A stretch of DNA of 64,000 nt from Limnoperna fortunei (lineage: Eukaryota > Mollusca > Bivalvia > Mytilida > Modiolidae). Shown here one piece after another: positions 8,963 to 21,700 of this stretch. The position numbers and the translations under genes were made by a program. The stretch spans positions 2,839,075 through 2,903,074 of the forward strand of contig OX104119.1 of the NCBI GenBank assembly GCA_944474755.1, written 5' to 3'. Under the pieces are notes generated by a model, which was not told the origin of the DNA, did not search any database, and saw nothing but the letters and a program-made list of their open reading frames with translations. The first letter of the stretch is position 1. Every line of letters begins with the position of its first letter.

Positions 8963-11010
8963 TTGTGAGATGTGTCGGTGTGATGTCATGTGAGATGTGT
9001 TGGTGTGATGTCATGTGGGATGTGTCGGTGTGATGTCATGTGAGATGTGTCTGTGTGATGTCATGTGGGATGTGTCGGTGTTATGTCATGTGAGATATGT
9101 TGGTGTGATCTCATGTGAGATGTGTTGGTGTGATGTCATGTGAGATGTGTCAGTGTGATGTCATGTGATATATGTCAGTGTGATGTCATGTGAGATGTGT
9201 CAGTGTTATGTCATGTGAGATCTGTCGGTGTGATGTGTGTGAGGTGTTGGTGTGATATCATGTGAGATTTTTTGGTGTGATGTCATGTGAGATTTTTTTT
9301 GTGATGTCATGTGAGATTTTTTGGTGTGATGTCATGTGAGATGTGTCACTGATGTCATGTGAGAAGTGTCACTGTGAGATGTGTCAGTGTGATGTCATGT
9401 GAGATTTTTTGGTTTGATGTCATGTCAGATGTGTTGGTGTAATGTTATGTGAGATGAGATGTGTCGATGTGATTTCATGTGAGATGTGTTGGTGTGATGT
9501 CATGTGAGATGTGTCGGTGTGATGTCATGTGAGATGTGACGGTGTGATGTCATGTGAGATGTGTCGGTGATGTCTTGTCAGATGTGTTGGTGTAATGTCA
9601 TGTGAGATGTGTTGGTGTGATGTCATGTGAGATGTGTCACTGTGATGTCATGTGAGATGTGTCGGTGTTATGTCATGTGAGATATGTTTGTGTGATCTCA
9701 TGTGAGATGTGTTGGTGTGATGTCATGTGAGATGTGTCAGTGTTATGTCATGTGAGATGTGTCGGTGTGATGTGTGTGAGGTGTTGGTGTGATGTCATGT
9801 GAGATTTTTTGTTGTGATGTCATGTGAGATTTTTTTGTGATGTCATGTGAGATTTTTTGGTTTGATGTCATATGAGATGTGTCACTGATGTCATGTGAGA
9901 AGTGTCACTGTGTGATGTCATGTGAGATGTGTCAGTGTGATGTCATGTAAGATTTTTTGGTTTGATATCATGTCAGATGTGTAGGTGTAATGTTATGTGA
10001 GATGAGATGTGTCGATGTGATTTCATGTGAGATGTGTTGGTGTGATGTCATGTGAGATGTGTCGGTGTAATGTCATGTGAGATGTGTTGGTGCGATGTCA
10101 TGTGAGATGTGTCACTGTGATGTCATGTGAGATGTGTCACTGTGATGTCATGTGAGAAGTGTCAGTGTGATGTCATGTGAGATGTGTTGGTGTGATGTCA
10201 TGTGAGATGTGTCAGTGTGATGTCATGTGATATATGTCAGTGTGATGTGATGTGAGATGTGTCAGTGTTATGTCATGTGAGATGTGTCGGTGTGATGTGT
10301 GTGAGGTGTTGGTGTGATGTCATGTGAGATTTTTTTGTTGTGATGTCATGTGAGATTGTTTTTGTGATGTCATGTGAGATTTTTTTGTGTGATATCATGT
10401 GAGATGTGTCACTGATGTCATGTGAGAAGTGTCACTGTGTGATGTCATGTGAGATGTGTCAGTGTAATGTTATGTGAGATGAGATGTGTCGATGTGATTT
10501 CATGTGAGATGTGTTGGTGTGATGTCATGTGATATATGTCAGTGTGATGTCATGTGAGATGTATGTCAGTGTGATGTCATGTGAGATGTGACGGTGTGAT
10601 GTCATGTGAGATGTGTCGGTGATGTCTTGTCAGATGTGTTGGTGTAATGTTATGTGAGATGAGATGTGTCGATGTGATTTCATGTGAGATGTGTTGGTGT
10701 GATGTCATGTGATATATGTCAGTGTGATGTCATGTGAGATGTGACGGTGTGATGTCATGTGAGATGTGTCGGTGATGTCTTGTCAGATGTGTTGGTGTAA
10801 TGTCATGTGAGATGTGTTGCTGTGATGTCATGTGAGATGTGTCACTGTGATGTCATGTGAGATGTGTCACTGTGATGTCATGTGAGATGTGTCACTGTGA
10901 TGTCATGTGAGAAGTGTCACTGTGTGATGTCATGTGAGATGTGTTGGTGTGATGTCATGTCAGATGTGTTGGTGTGATGTCATGTCAGATGTGTTGGTGT
11001 GATGTCATGT
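8963..11010 (+). repeat. 25-bp G/T-rich minisatellite, copy A
   Basis: About 2 kb of a 25-bp unit with core GTGTGATGTCATGTGAGATG; a clean example is 9512-9536. Variants replace GTGTCGG by GTGTTGG, GTGTCAC, GTGTCAG or a T-run (GATTTTTTGG). Blocks of these variants recur in the same order (for example the run at about 9230-9380 again at 9770-9910 and 10300-10440), so there is higher-order repetition of a few hundred bases. The + strand is strongly G/T-rich. Non-coding. Confidence 0.93.
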
Positions 11011-12139
11011 GAGATGATATTACTTCATGTGACACATGTCTATGAGATGATGTGTGGAATGTGCCAGAGTTGAGTTTGTGAGAGATGACGTGTGTCCTTG
11101 GTCGGTGTGATGTCATGTGAGATGTGTCGTTGGTCGGTGTGATGTCATGTGAGATGATATTACTCCATGTGACACATGTCTATGAGATGATGTGTGGAAT
11201 GTGCCAGAGTTTAGTGTTTGTGAGAGATGACATGTGTCCTTTGGTCGGTGTGATGTCATGTGAGATGATATTACTCCATGTGACACATATGAGATGATGT
11301 GTGGAATGTGCCAGAGTTGAGTGTTTGTGAGAGATGACATGTGTCCTTGGTCGGTGTGATGTCATGTGAGATGATATTACTCCATGTGACACATATCTAT
11401 GAGATGATGTGTGGAATGTGCCAGAGTTGAGTGTTTGTGAGAGATGACATGTTTCATTGGTCGGTGTGATGTCATGTGAGATGATATTACTCCATGTGAC
11501 ACATATGAGATGATGTGTGGAATGTGCCAGAGTTGAGTGTTTGTGAGAGATGACGTGTGTCCTTGGTCGGTGTGATGTCATGTGAGATGTGTCGTTGGTC
11601 GGTGTGATGTCATGTGAGATGATATTACTCCATGTGACACATGTCTATGAGATGATGTGTGGAATGTGCCAGAGTTTAGTGTTTGTGAGAGATGACATGT
11701 GTCCTTTGGTCGGTGTGATGTCATGTGAGATGATATTACTCCATGTGACACATATGAGATGATGTGTGGAATGTGCCAGAATTGAGTGTTTGTGAGAGAT
11801 GACATGTGTCCTTGGTCGGTGTGATGTCATGTGAGATGATATTACTCCATGTGACACATATCTATGAGATGATGTGTGGAATGTGCCAGAGTTGAGTGTT
11901 TGTGAGAGATGACATGTGTCATTGGTCGGTGTGATGTCATGTGAGATGATATTACTCCATGTGACACATATGAGATGATGTGTGGAATGTGCCAGAGTTG
12001 AGTGTTTGTGAGAGATGACATGTGTCATTGGTCGGTGTGATGTCATGTGAGATGATATTACTCCATGTGACACATGTCTATGAGATGATGTGTGGAATGT
12101 GCTAGAGTTGAGTGTTTGAGAGATATGACGTGTTTCCTT
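11011..12139 (+). repeat. 106-140-bp array with a ~465-bp higher-order period, copy A
   Basis: The landmark ATATTACTCC (first copy ATATTACTTC) starts at 11017, 11157, 11268, 11374, 11484, 11622, 11733, 11839, 11949 and 12055. The spacings are 140, 111, 106, 110, 138, 111, 106, 110 and 106, so the set of four repeats about every 465 bp. Each unit contains the 25-bp core plus an insert with GTGTGGAATGTGCCAGAG. Length classes differ by presence of TGTCTATG-type pieces and an extra 25-bp unit. Minus-strand open frames over it are repeat by-products. Confidence 0.93.
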
Positions 12140-12248
12140 GACATGAGATACTTATGATGTAAATTATATCTTTTAGGTGACTTTTGACTTGGTTTTATTT
12201 TCTGGAGTTTTTTGTTTCTTCTGCTGTGCTCCAAACCAAGAAACCAAT
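12140..12248 (+). other. Short unique link between the 25-bp-derived array and the 39-bp array, copy A
   Basis: About 110 bp with no repeat structure, conserved in copy B at 47780-47889. It contains a pyrimidine-rich run ending TATCTTTTAG (AG at 12175-12176) followed by a T-rich stretch. In the frame that stays open into the satellite it reads LTWFYF then LEFFVSSAVLQ, but a TGA at 12178-12180 and the absence of ATG argue against a signal peptide exon. Confidence 0.6.
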
Positions 12249-12344
12249 TATTGATTACAATACAACTGACCACATAGACAGGTCTAATAATGATTACCAT
12301 AAAACTGACCACATACACAGGTCTAATACTGATTACCAAACAAC

Positions 12345-15300
12345 TGAAAAAAATAAACGGCCTTGTACTAATTACCAGGCAACTGACCATATAAACAGGT
12401 CTAATACTGATAACCATACAACTGACCACATGAACAGGTCTAATACTGATTACCATACAACTGATCACATGAAAAGGTCTAATACTGATTACCATACAAC
12501 TGATCACAAAAACAGGTCTAATACTGATTACCATACAACTGATCACATAAACAGGTCTAATACTGATTACCATACAACTGACCTTAAAAACAGGTCTAGC
12601 ACTGATTACAATACAACTGACCACATAAACAGGTCTAATACTGATTACCATACAACTGACCATATAAACAGTTCTTTTACTGATTACCATGCAACTGACC
12701 ACATAAACAGGTCTAATACTAATTACCACACAACTGATCACATAAACAGGTCTAATACTGATTGCCATACAACTGATCACATAAACAGGTCTAATACTGA
12801 TTACCTTACAACTGACCACATAAACAGGTCTATTACTGATTACCATACAACTGACCACATAAACAGGTCTAATACTGATTACCATACAACTGATCACATA
12901 AACAAGTCTAATACTGATTACCATACAACTGACAACATAAAGAGGTTTAATACTGATTACCATACAACTGATCACATAAACAGGTCTAATACTGATTACC
13001 ATACAACTGATCACATAAACAAGTCTAATCCTGATTACCATACAACTGACCACATAAACAGGTCTAATACTGATTACCAAACAACTGACCTTAAAACAGG
13101 TCTAATACTGATAACCATACAACTGACCACATAAACGGGCCTAATACTGATTACCATACAACTGATCACATAAACAGGTCTAATACTGATTACCATACAA
13201 CTGACCTTAAAACAGGTCTAATACTGATAACCATACAACTGACCACATAAACAGGCCTAATACTGATTACCATACAACTCACAACATAAACAGGTCTAAT
13301 ACTGATTACCATACAACTGACAACATAAACAGGTCTAATACTGATTACCATACAACTGACAACATAAACAGGTCTAATACTGATTACCATACAACTGACA
13401 ACATAAACAGGTCTAATACTGATTACCAAACAACTGACAACATAAACAGGTCTAATACTGATTACCATACATCTGACCACATACACAGGTCGGATACTGA
13501 TTACCATACATCTGACCACATAAACCGTCCAATTCTGATTACCATACCACTGACCACATAGACAGGTATGATAATGATTACCATACAACATAAACAGGTC
13601 TAATACTGATTACCATACAACTGATCACATAAACAAGTCTAATACTGATTACCATACAACTGATCACATAAACAAGTCTAACACTGATTACCATACAACT
13701 GACCACATAAACAGGTCTAATACTGATTACCAAACAACTGACCTTAAAACAGGTCTAATACTGATTACCATACAACTGACAACATAAACAGGTCTAATAC
13801 TGATTACCATACAACTGACAACATAAACAGGTCTAATACTGATTACCATACAACTGACAACATAAACAGGTCTAATACTGATTACCAAACAACTGACAAC
13901 ATAAACAGGTCTAATACTGATTACCATACATCTGACCACATACACAGGTCGGATACTGATTACCATACATCTGACCACATAAACCGTCCAATTCTGATTA
14001 CCATACAACTGACCACATAGACAGGTATGATAATGATTACCATACAACTCACCACATACACAGGTCTAATACTGATGACCATACAACTGACCACATAGAC
14101 AGGTCTAATACTGATTACCATACAACTCACCACATACACAGGTCTAATACTGATTACCAAACAACTGAAAAAAATAAATGGCCTTGTACTAATTACCAGG
14201 CAACTGACCACATCAACAGGTCTAATGCTGATTGCCATACAACTGACCTTAAAAACAGATCTTATACTGATTACAATACAACTAACCACATAAACAGGTC
14301 TAATACTGATTACCATACAACTGATCACATAAACAGGTCTAATACTGATTACCATACAACTGACCTTAAAACAGGTCTAATACTGATAACCATACAACTG
14401 ACCACATAAACAGGCCTAATACTGATTACCATACAACTGACAGCATAAACAGGTCTAATACTGATTACCATACAACTGACCACATTGACAGGTCTAATAA
14501 TTGTTTCCATACAACTGACCACATACACAGGTCTAATACAGATTACCAAACAACTGAAAAAAATAAAAGGCCTTGTACTAATTACAGGCAACTGACTACA
14601 TAAACATGTCTAATACTGATTACCATACAACTGACCATATAAACAGGTCTAATACCTATAACTATACAAGTGGCCACATACACAGGTCTAATACTGATTA
14701 CCATACAATTGACCACATAAACAGGTCTAATACTGATTACCCTACAAATGAACGCATACTCAGGTCTAATACTGATAACCATACAACTGACCATATAAAC
14801 AGGTATAATACTGTTTACCATACAACTGACCACATAAACAGGTCTAATAATGATTACCATCCAACTGACCACATAAACAGGTCTAATACTGTTTACCATA
14901 CAACTGACCACATAAACAGGTCTAATACTGATTACCATCCAACTGACCATATAAGCAGGTTTAATCCTGATTATCATACAACTGACAACATAAACAGGTT
15001 TAATATTGATTACCATACAACTGACCACATAAACAGGTTTAATACTGATTACCATACAACTGACCATATAAACAGGTCAAATACTGATAACCATACAACT
15101 GACCATATAAACAGGTATAATACTGTTTACCATACAACTGACCACATAAACAGGTCTAATAATGATTCCCATCCAACTGACCACATAAACAGGTCTAATA
15201 CTGTTTACCATACAACTGACCACATAAACAGGTCTAATACTGATTACCATCCAACTGACCATATAAGCAGGTTTAATCCTGATTATCATACAACTGACAA

Positions 15301-18300
15301 CATAAACAGGTTTAATATTGATTACCATACAACTGACCACATAAACAGGTTTAATACTGATTACCATACAACTGACCATATAAACAGGTCAAATACTGAT
15401 AACCATACAACTGACCATATAAACAGGTCCAATACTGATTACTATACAACTGAACACATAAACAGGTCTAATATTGATTACCATACATCTGACCACATAC
15501 ACAGGTCTAATTCTGATTGCTATACAACTTACAAAACAAACAGGTCAAACACTAATATCAATACAGCTGACCACATACACAGGTCTAATACTGATTACCA
15601 TACAAGTGAACGCATACTCAGGTCTAATACTGATTACCATACAACTGAACACACAAACAGGTCTAATATTGATAACCATACAACTCTAATACTGATTACC
15701 ATCCAACTGACCATATAAACAGGTCTAATACAGATTACAATACAACTGACCACATAAACAGGTCTAATACTGATTACCATACAACTGACAACATAAACAG
15801 GTCTAATACTGATGACCATACAACTTACCCTATAAACAGGTCAAATGCTGATAACCATACAACTGACCATATAAACAGGTCTAATACTGATTACTATACA
15901 AGTGGCCACATACACAGGTCTAATACTGATTACCATACAGGTGACCACATACACAGGTCTAATACTGATTACCATACAAGTGAACGCATACTCATGTCTA
16001 ATACTGATTAACATTCAGCTGACCACATAAAGAGGCCTAATACTGATTACCATACAACTGATCACATGAACAGGTCTAATACTGATTACCATACAACTGA
16101 TCACATAAACAAGTCTAATACTGATTACCATACAACTGACCACATAAACAGGTCTAATACTGATTACCATACAACTGACAACATAAACAGGTCTAATACT
16201 GATTACCATAAACTGATCACATAAACAGGTCTAATACTGATTACCATACAACTGACCTTAAAACAGGTCTAATACTTATAACCATACAACTGACCACACA
16301 CACAGGTCTAATACTGATTACCATACAACTGACCACATACGCTGGTCTAATACTGATTACCATACAACTGACCACATACACAGGTCGGATACTGATTACC
16401 ATACAACTGACCACATAGACAGGTATGATAATGATTACCATACAACTGACAGCATAAACAGGCCTAATACTGATTACCATACAACTGACCACATTGACAG
16501 GTCTAATAATTGTTTCCATACAACTGACCACATACACAAGTCTAATACTGATTACCAAACAACTGAAAAAAATAAAAGGCCTTGTACTAATTACAGGCAA
16601 CTGACTAGATAAACATGTCTAATACTGATTACCATACAACTGACCATATAAACAGGTCTAATACTGATAACTATACAAGTGGCCACATACACAGGTCTAA
16701 TACTGATTACCATACAATTGACCACATAAACAGGTCTAATACTGATAACTATACGACTGACCACATAAACAGGTCTAATACTGATAACCATACAACTGAC
16801 CATATAAACAGGTATAATACTGTTTACCATACAACTGACCACATAAACAGGTCTAATACTGATTGCCATCCAACTGACCACATAAACAGGTCTAATACTG
16901 TTTACCATACAACTGACCACATAAACAGGTCTAATACTGTTTACCATACAACTGACCACATAAACAGGTCTAATACTGATTACCATCCAACTGACCATAT
17001 AAGCAGGTCTAATACTGATTATCATACAACTGACAACATAAACAGGTTTAATATTGATTACCATACAACTGACCACATAAACAGGTTTAATACTGATTAC
17101 CATACAACTTACCCTATAAACAGGTCAAATACTGATAACCAGACAACTGACCATATAAACAGGTCCAATACTGGTTACTATACAAGTGGCCACATACACA
17201 GGTCAAAAACTGATTACCATACAACTGAACACATAAACAGGTCTAATATTGATTACCATACATCTGACCACATACACAGGTCTAATTCTGATTGCTATAC
17301 AACTGACAAAACAAACAGGTCTAACACTAATATCAATACAGCTGACCACATACACAGGTCTAATACTGATTACCATACAAGTGAACGCATACTCAGGTCT
17401 AATACTGATTACCATACAATTGACCCTATAAACAGGTCAAATACTGATAACCATACAACTGACCATATAAACAGGTCTAATACTGATTACTATACAAGTG
17501 GCCACATACACAGGTCTAATACTGATTACCATACAAGTGACCACATACACAGGTCTAATACTGATTACCATACAAGTGAACGCATACTCAGGTCTAATAC
17601 TGATTAACATTCAGCTGACCACATAAAGAGGTCTAATACTGATTACCATACAACTGATCACATAAACAGGTCTAATACTGATTACCATACAACTGATCAC
17701 ATAAACAAGTCTAATACTGATTACCATACAACTGACCACATAAACAGGTCTAATACTGATTACCATACAACTGACAACATAAACAGGTCTAATACTGATT
17801 ACCATAAACTGATCACATAAACAGGTCTAATACTGATTACCATACAACTGACCTTAAAACAGGTCTAATACTGATAACCATACAACTGACCACACACACA
17901 GGTCTAATACTGATTACCATACAACTGACCACATAACCAGGTCTAATACTGATTACCATACAACTGACAACATAAACAGGTCTAATACTGATTACCATAA
18001 ACTGATCACATAAACAGGTCTAATACTGATTACCATACAACTGACCTTAAAACAGGTCTAATACTGATAACCATACAACTGACCACACACACAGGTCTAA
18101 TACTGATAACCATACAACTGACCACATACACAGGTCGGATACTTATTACCATACATCTGACCACATAAACCGTCCAATTCTGATTACCATACAACTGACC
18201 ACATAGACAGGTATGATAATGATTACCATACAACTCACCACATACACAGGTCTAATACTGATTACCATACAACTGACCACATAGACAGGTATAATAATGA

Positions 18301-18760
18301 TTACCATACAACTCACCACATACACAGGTCTAATACTGATTACCAAACAACTGAAAAAAAATAAATGGCCATCTACTAATTACCAGGCAACTGACCACAT
18401 CAGCAGGTCTAATTCTGATTACCATACAACTGACCTTAAAAACAGATCTAATACTGATTACAATACAACTAACCACATAAACAGGTCTAATACTGATTAC
18501 CATACAACTGATCACATAAACAGATCTAATACTGATTACCATACAACTGACCTTAAAACAGGTCTAATACTGATAAACATCCAACTGACCACATAAACAG
18601 GCCTAATACTGATTACCATACAACTGACAACATAAACAGGTCTAATACTGATTACCATACAACTGACCACATTGACAGGTCTAATAATTATTTCCATACA
18701 AATGACCACATACACAGGTCTAATACTGATTACCAAACAACTGAAAAAAATAAACGCCTT
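12345..18760 (+). repeat. Array domain I, marked by an A-run monomer
   Basis: A diverged monomer with CAACTGAAAAAAATAAA followed by GGCC..TGTACTAATTAC occurs near 12345, 14163, 14552, 16560, 18348 and 18735 and then not again before 43344. The A-run varies from about six to eight bases, which shifts the otherwise open frame. The spacing of the marker groups shows a repeated block of about 2 kb: the run starting 14606 returns at 16615. Confidence 0.75.
14771..15394 (+). repeat. Tandem duplication of exactly eight monomers (312 bp)
   Basis: The variant string beginning ACTGATAACC and containing AGGTATAATACTGTTTACC starts at 14771 and again at 15083; a third occurrence of the leading monomer is at 15395. 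Both spacings are 312 bp, or 8 x 39. The two blocks differ at very few positions, so this is a recent whole-monomer duplication. Confidence 0.88.
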
Positions 18761-21700
18761 GTACTAATTACAGGCAACTGACTACATAAACATGTCTAAT
18801 ACTGATTAATATACAACTGGCCATATAAACAGGTCGAATACTGATAACTATACAAGTGGCCACATACACAGGTCTAATACTGATTACCATACAACTGACC
18901 ACATAAACAGGTCTAATACTGATTACCATACAAGTGAACGCATACTCAGGTCTACTACTGATTACCATACAATTGACCACATAGACAGGCCTAATACTGA
19001 TAACTATACAACTGACCACATAAACAGGTCTTATACTGATTACCATACAAATGAACGCATACTCAGGTCTAACACTGATAACCATACAACTGACCACAAA
19101 CAGGTCTAATACTGATTACCATACAACAGACCACATACAAAGGTCGGATACTGATTACCATACATCTGACCACATAAACCATCCATTTCTGATTACCATA
19201 CAACTGAACACATCAACAGGTCTTATACTGATTACCGTATATCTGACCACATACAAGGGTCTAATACTGATTACTATAAAACGACCAAACAAACAGGTCT
19301 AACACCTTTATCCATACAACTAACCACATACCAGGTCTAATACTGATTACCACACAAATGACCACATTTAGGTCTAATAATGATATCAATACAGATGACT
19401 ACATAAATAGGTGTAATACTGATTACCATACAAATGACCACATAAACAGGTCTAATGCTGATAACCATACAGCTGACCACATAAACAGGCCTAATACTGA
19501 TTACCATACAACTGACCACATTAAAAGGTCAAATACTTATTACCATACAACTGATCACATAAACAGGTCTAATACTGATTACCATACAACTGACCACATA
19601 AACAGGTCTAATACTGATTACCATACAACTGATCACATAAACAGGTCTAATACTGATAACCATACAGCTGACAACATCAACAGGTCTAATACTGATTACC
19701 ATACAACTGACCACATGAACAGGTCTAATACTGATTACCATACACTTGACCACATAAATAAGGCTTATACTGATGAGCATACAACTGAAAACATAAAAAG
19801 GTCTTATACTGATTACCATACAGCTGACGACATAAACAGGACTAATACTGATTACCATACAACTGATAACAAAAACAGGTCTAATACTGATTCCCATACA
19901 GCTGACAACATAAACAGGTCTAATACTGATTACCATACAGCTGACAAAATAAACAGGTCTATTACTGATTACCATACAACTGATCACATATACAGATCTA
20001 ATACTGATTACCATACAACTGTTCACATAAACAGGTCTAATACTGATTACCATACGGATGATAACATACATAGGTCTTATACTGATAACCATACAGATGA
20101 CAACATAAATTGGTCTATTACTGATTACCATACAACTGATTACATCAGCAGGTCTAATACTGATTACCATACAACTGATTACATAAACAGGTCTTATATT
20201 GATTATCATACAACTGAACACATAAACCGTTCCAATTCTGATTACCATACATCTGACCACATAAACAGGTCTTATACTTATTATCATACAACTGAACACA
20301 TAAACCGTTCCAATTCTGATTACCATACAACTGACTACATAAACGGGTCTAATATTGATTACCATACATCTGACCACATACACAGGTCTAATACTGATTA
20401 CTATACAACTGACAAAACAAACATGTCTAACACTAATATCCATACAACTGACCACATACACAGGTCTAATACTTATTACCATACAACTGACCACATAAAC
20501 AGGTCTAATATTGATTACCATACAACTGACCACATAAATAGGTCTAATACTGGTTACCATCCAACTGGCCATATAAACAGGTCTAATAATGATTACAATA
20601 CAACTGACCACATAAACAGGTCTAATACTGATTACCATACAACTGACCACATAAACAGGTCTAATACTAATGACCATACAACTGACCATATAAACAGGTC
20701 AAATACTGATAACCATACAACTCACCACATAAACAGGTCTAATACTGATTACCATACAACTGACCACATAAACAGGTCTAATACTGATTACCATACAAGT
20801 TAACGCATACTCAGGTCTAATACTGATTACCATACAACTGACTACATAAACAGGTCTAATATTGATTACCATACAACTGACAAAACAAACAGATCTAACA
20901 CTAATATCCATACAACTGACCAAATACACAGGTCGGATACTGATTACCATACAACTGACCACATAAACAGGTCGAATACTGATTACCGTATATCTAACCA
21001 CATACACAGGTCGGATACTGATTACCATACAAGTGACCACATACACAGGTCTTATACTGATTACCATACAAGTGAACACATAAACAGGTCGAATACTGAT
21101 TACTATGCATCTGACCACATACACAGGTCTAATACTGATTATCATACAACTGAACACATAAACCATTCCAATTCTAATTACCATACAACTGATTACATAA
21201 ACAGGTCAAATATTGATTATCATACGACTGAACACATAAACCGTTCCAATTCTGATAACCATACAACTCACCACATAAACAGGTGTGATACTGATTACCA
21301 TACAACTGACCACATAAACAGGTCTAATGCTGATTACCATACAGCTGACCACATAAACAGGCCTATTACTGATTACAATACAGCTGACTACATAAACAGG
21401 TGTAACACTGATTACCATACAACTGACCACATTAACAGGTCTAATACTTATTACCATACAACTGATCACATAAACAGGTCTAATGCTGATTACCATACTA
21501 CTGACCACATAAACAGGTCTAATACTGATTACCATACAACTGATCACATAAACAGGTCTAAAACTTATTACCATACAGCTGACAACATCAACAGGTCTAA
21601 TACTGATTACCATACAACTGAGCACATGAACAGGTCTAATACTGATTACCATATAACTGACCATATAAACAGGGCTTATACTGATGACCATACAACTGAA

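Noticed and set aside
11113..12073. Minus-strand frames rich in His, Ser and Thr across the 106-140-bp array
   Set aside because: They are translations of a tandem repeat that change frame at each length variant.
12184..13134. A secreted repeat protein starting with a hydrophobic leader at 12184
   Set aside because: The first codon is TTG, a TGA lies two codons upstream just after the possible splice acceptor, and the frame is broken at 13095-13134 by a CTTAAAACAGG variant.
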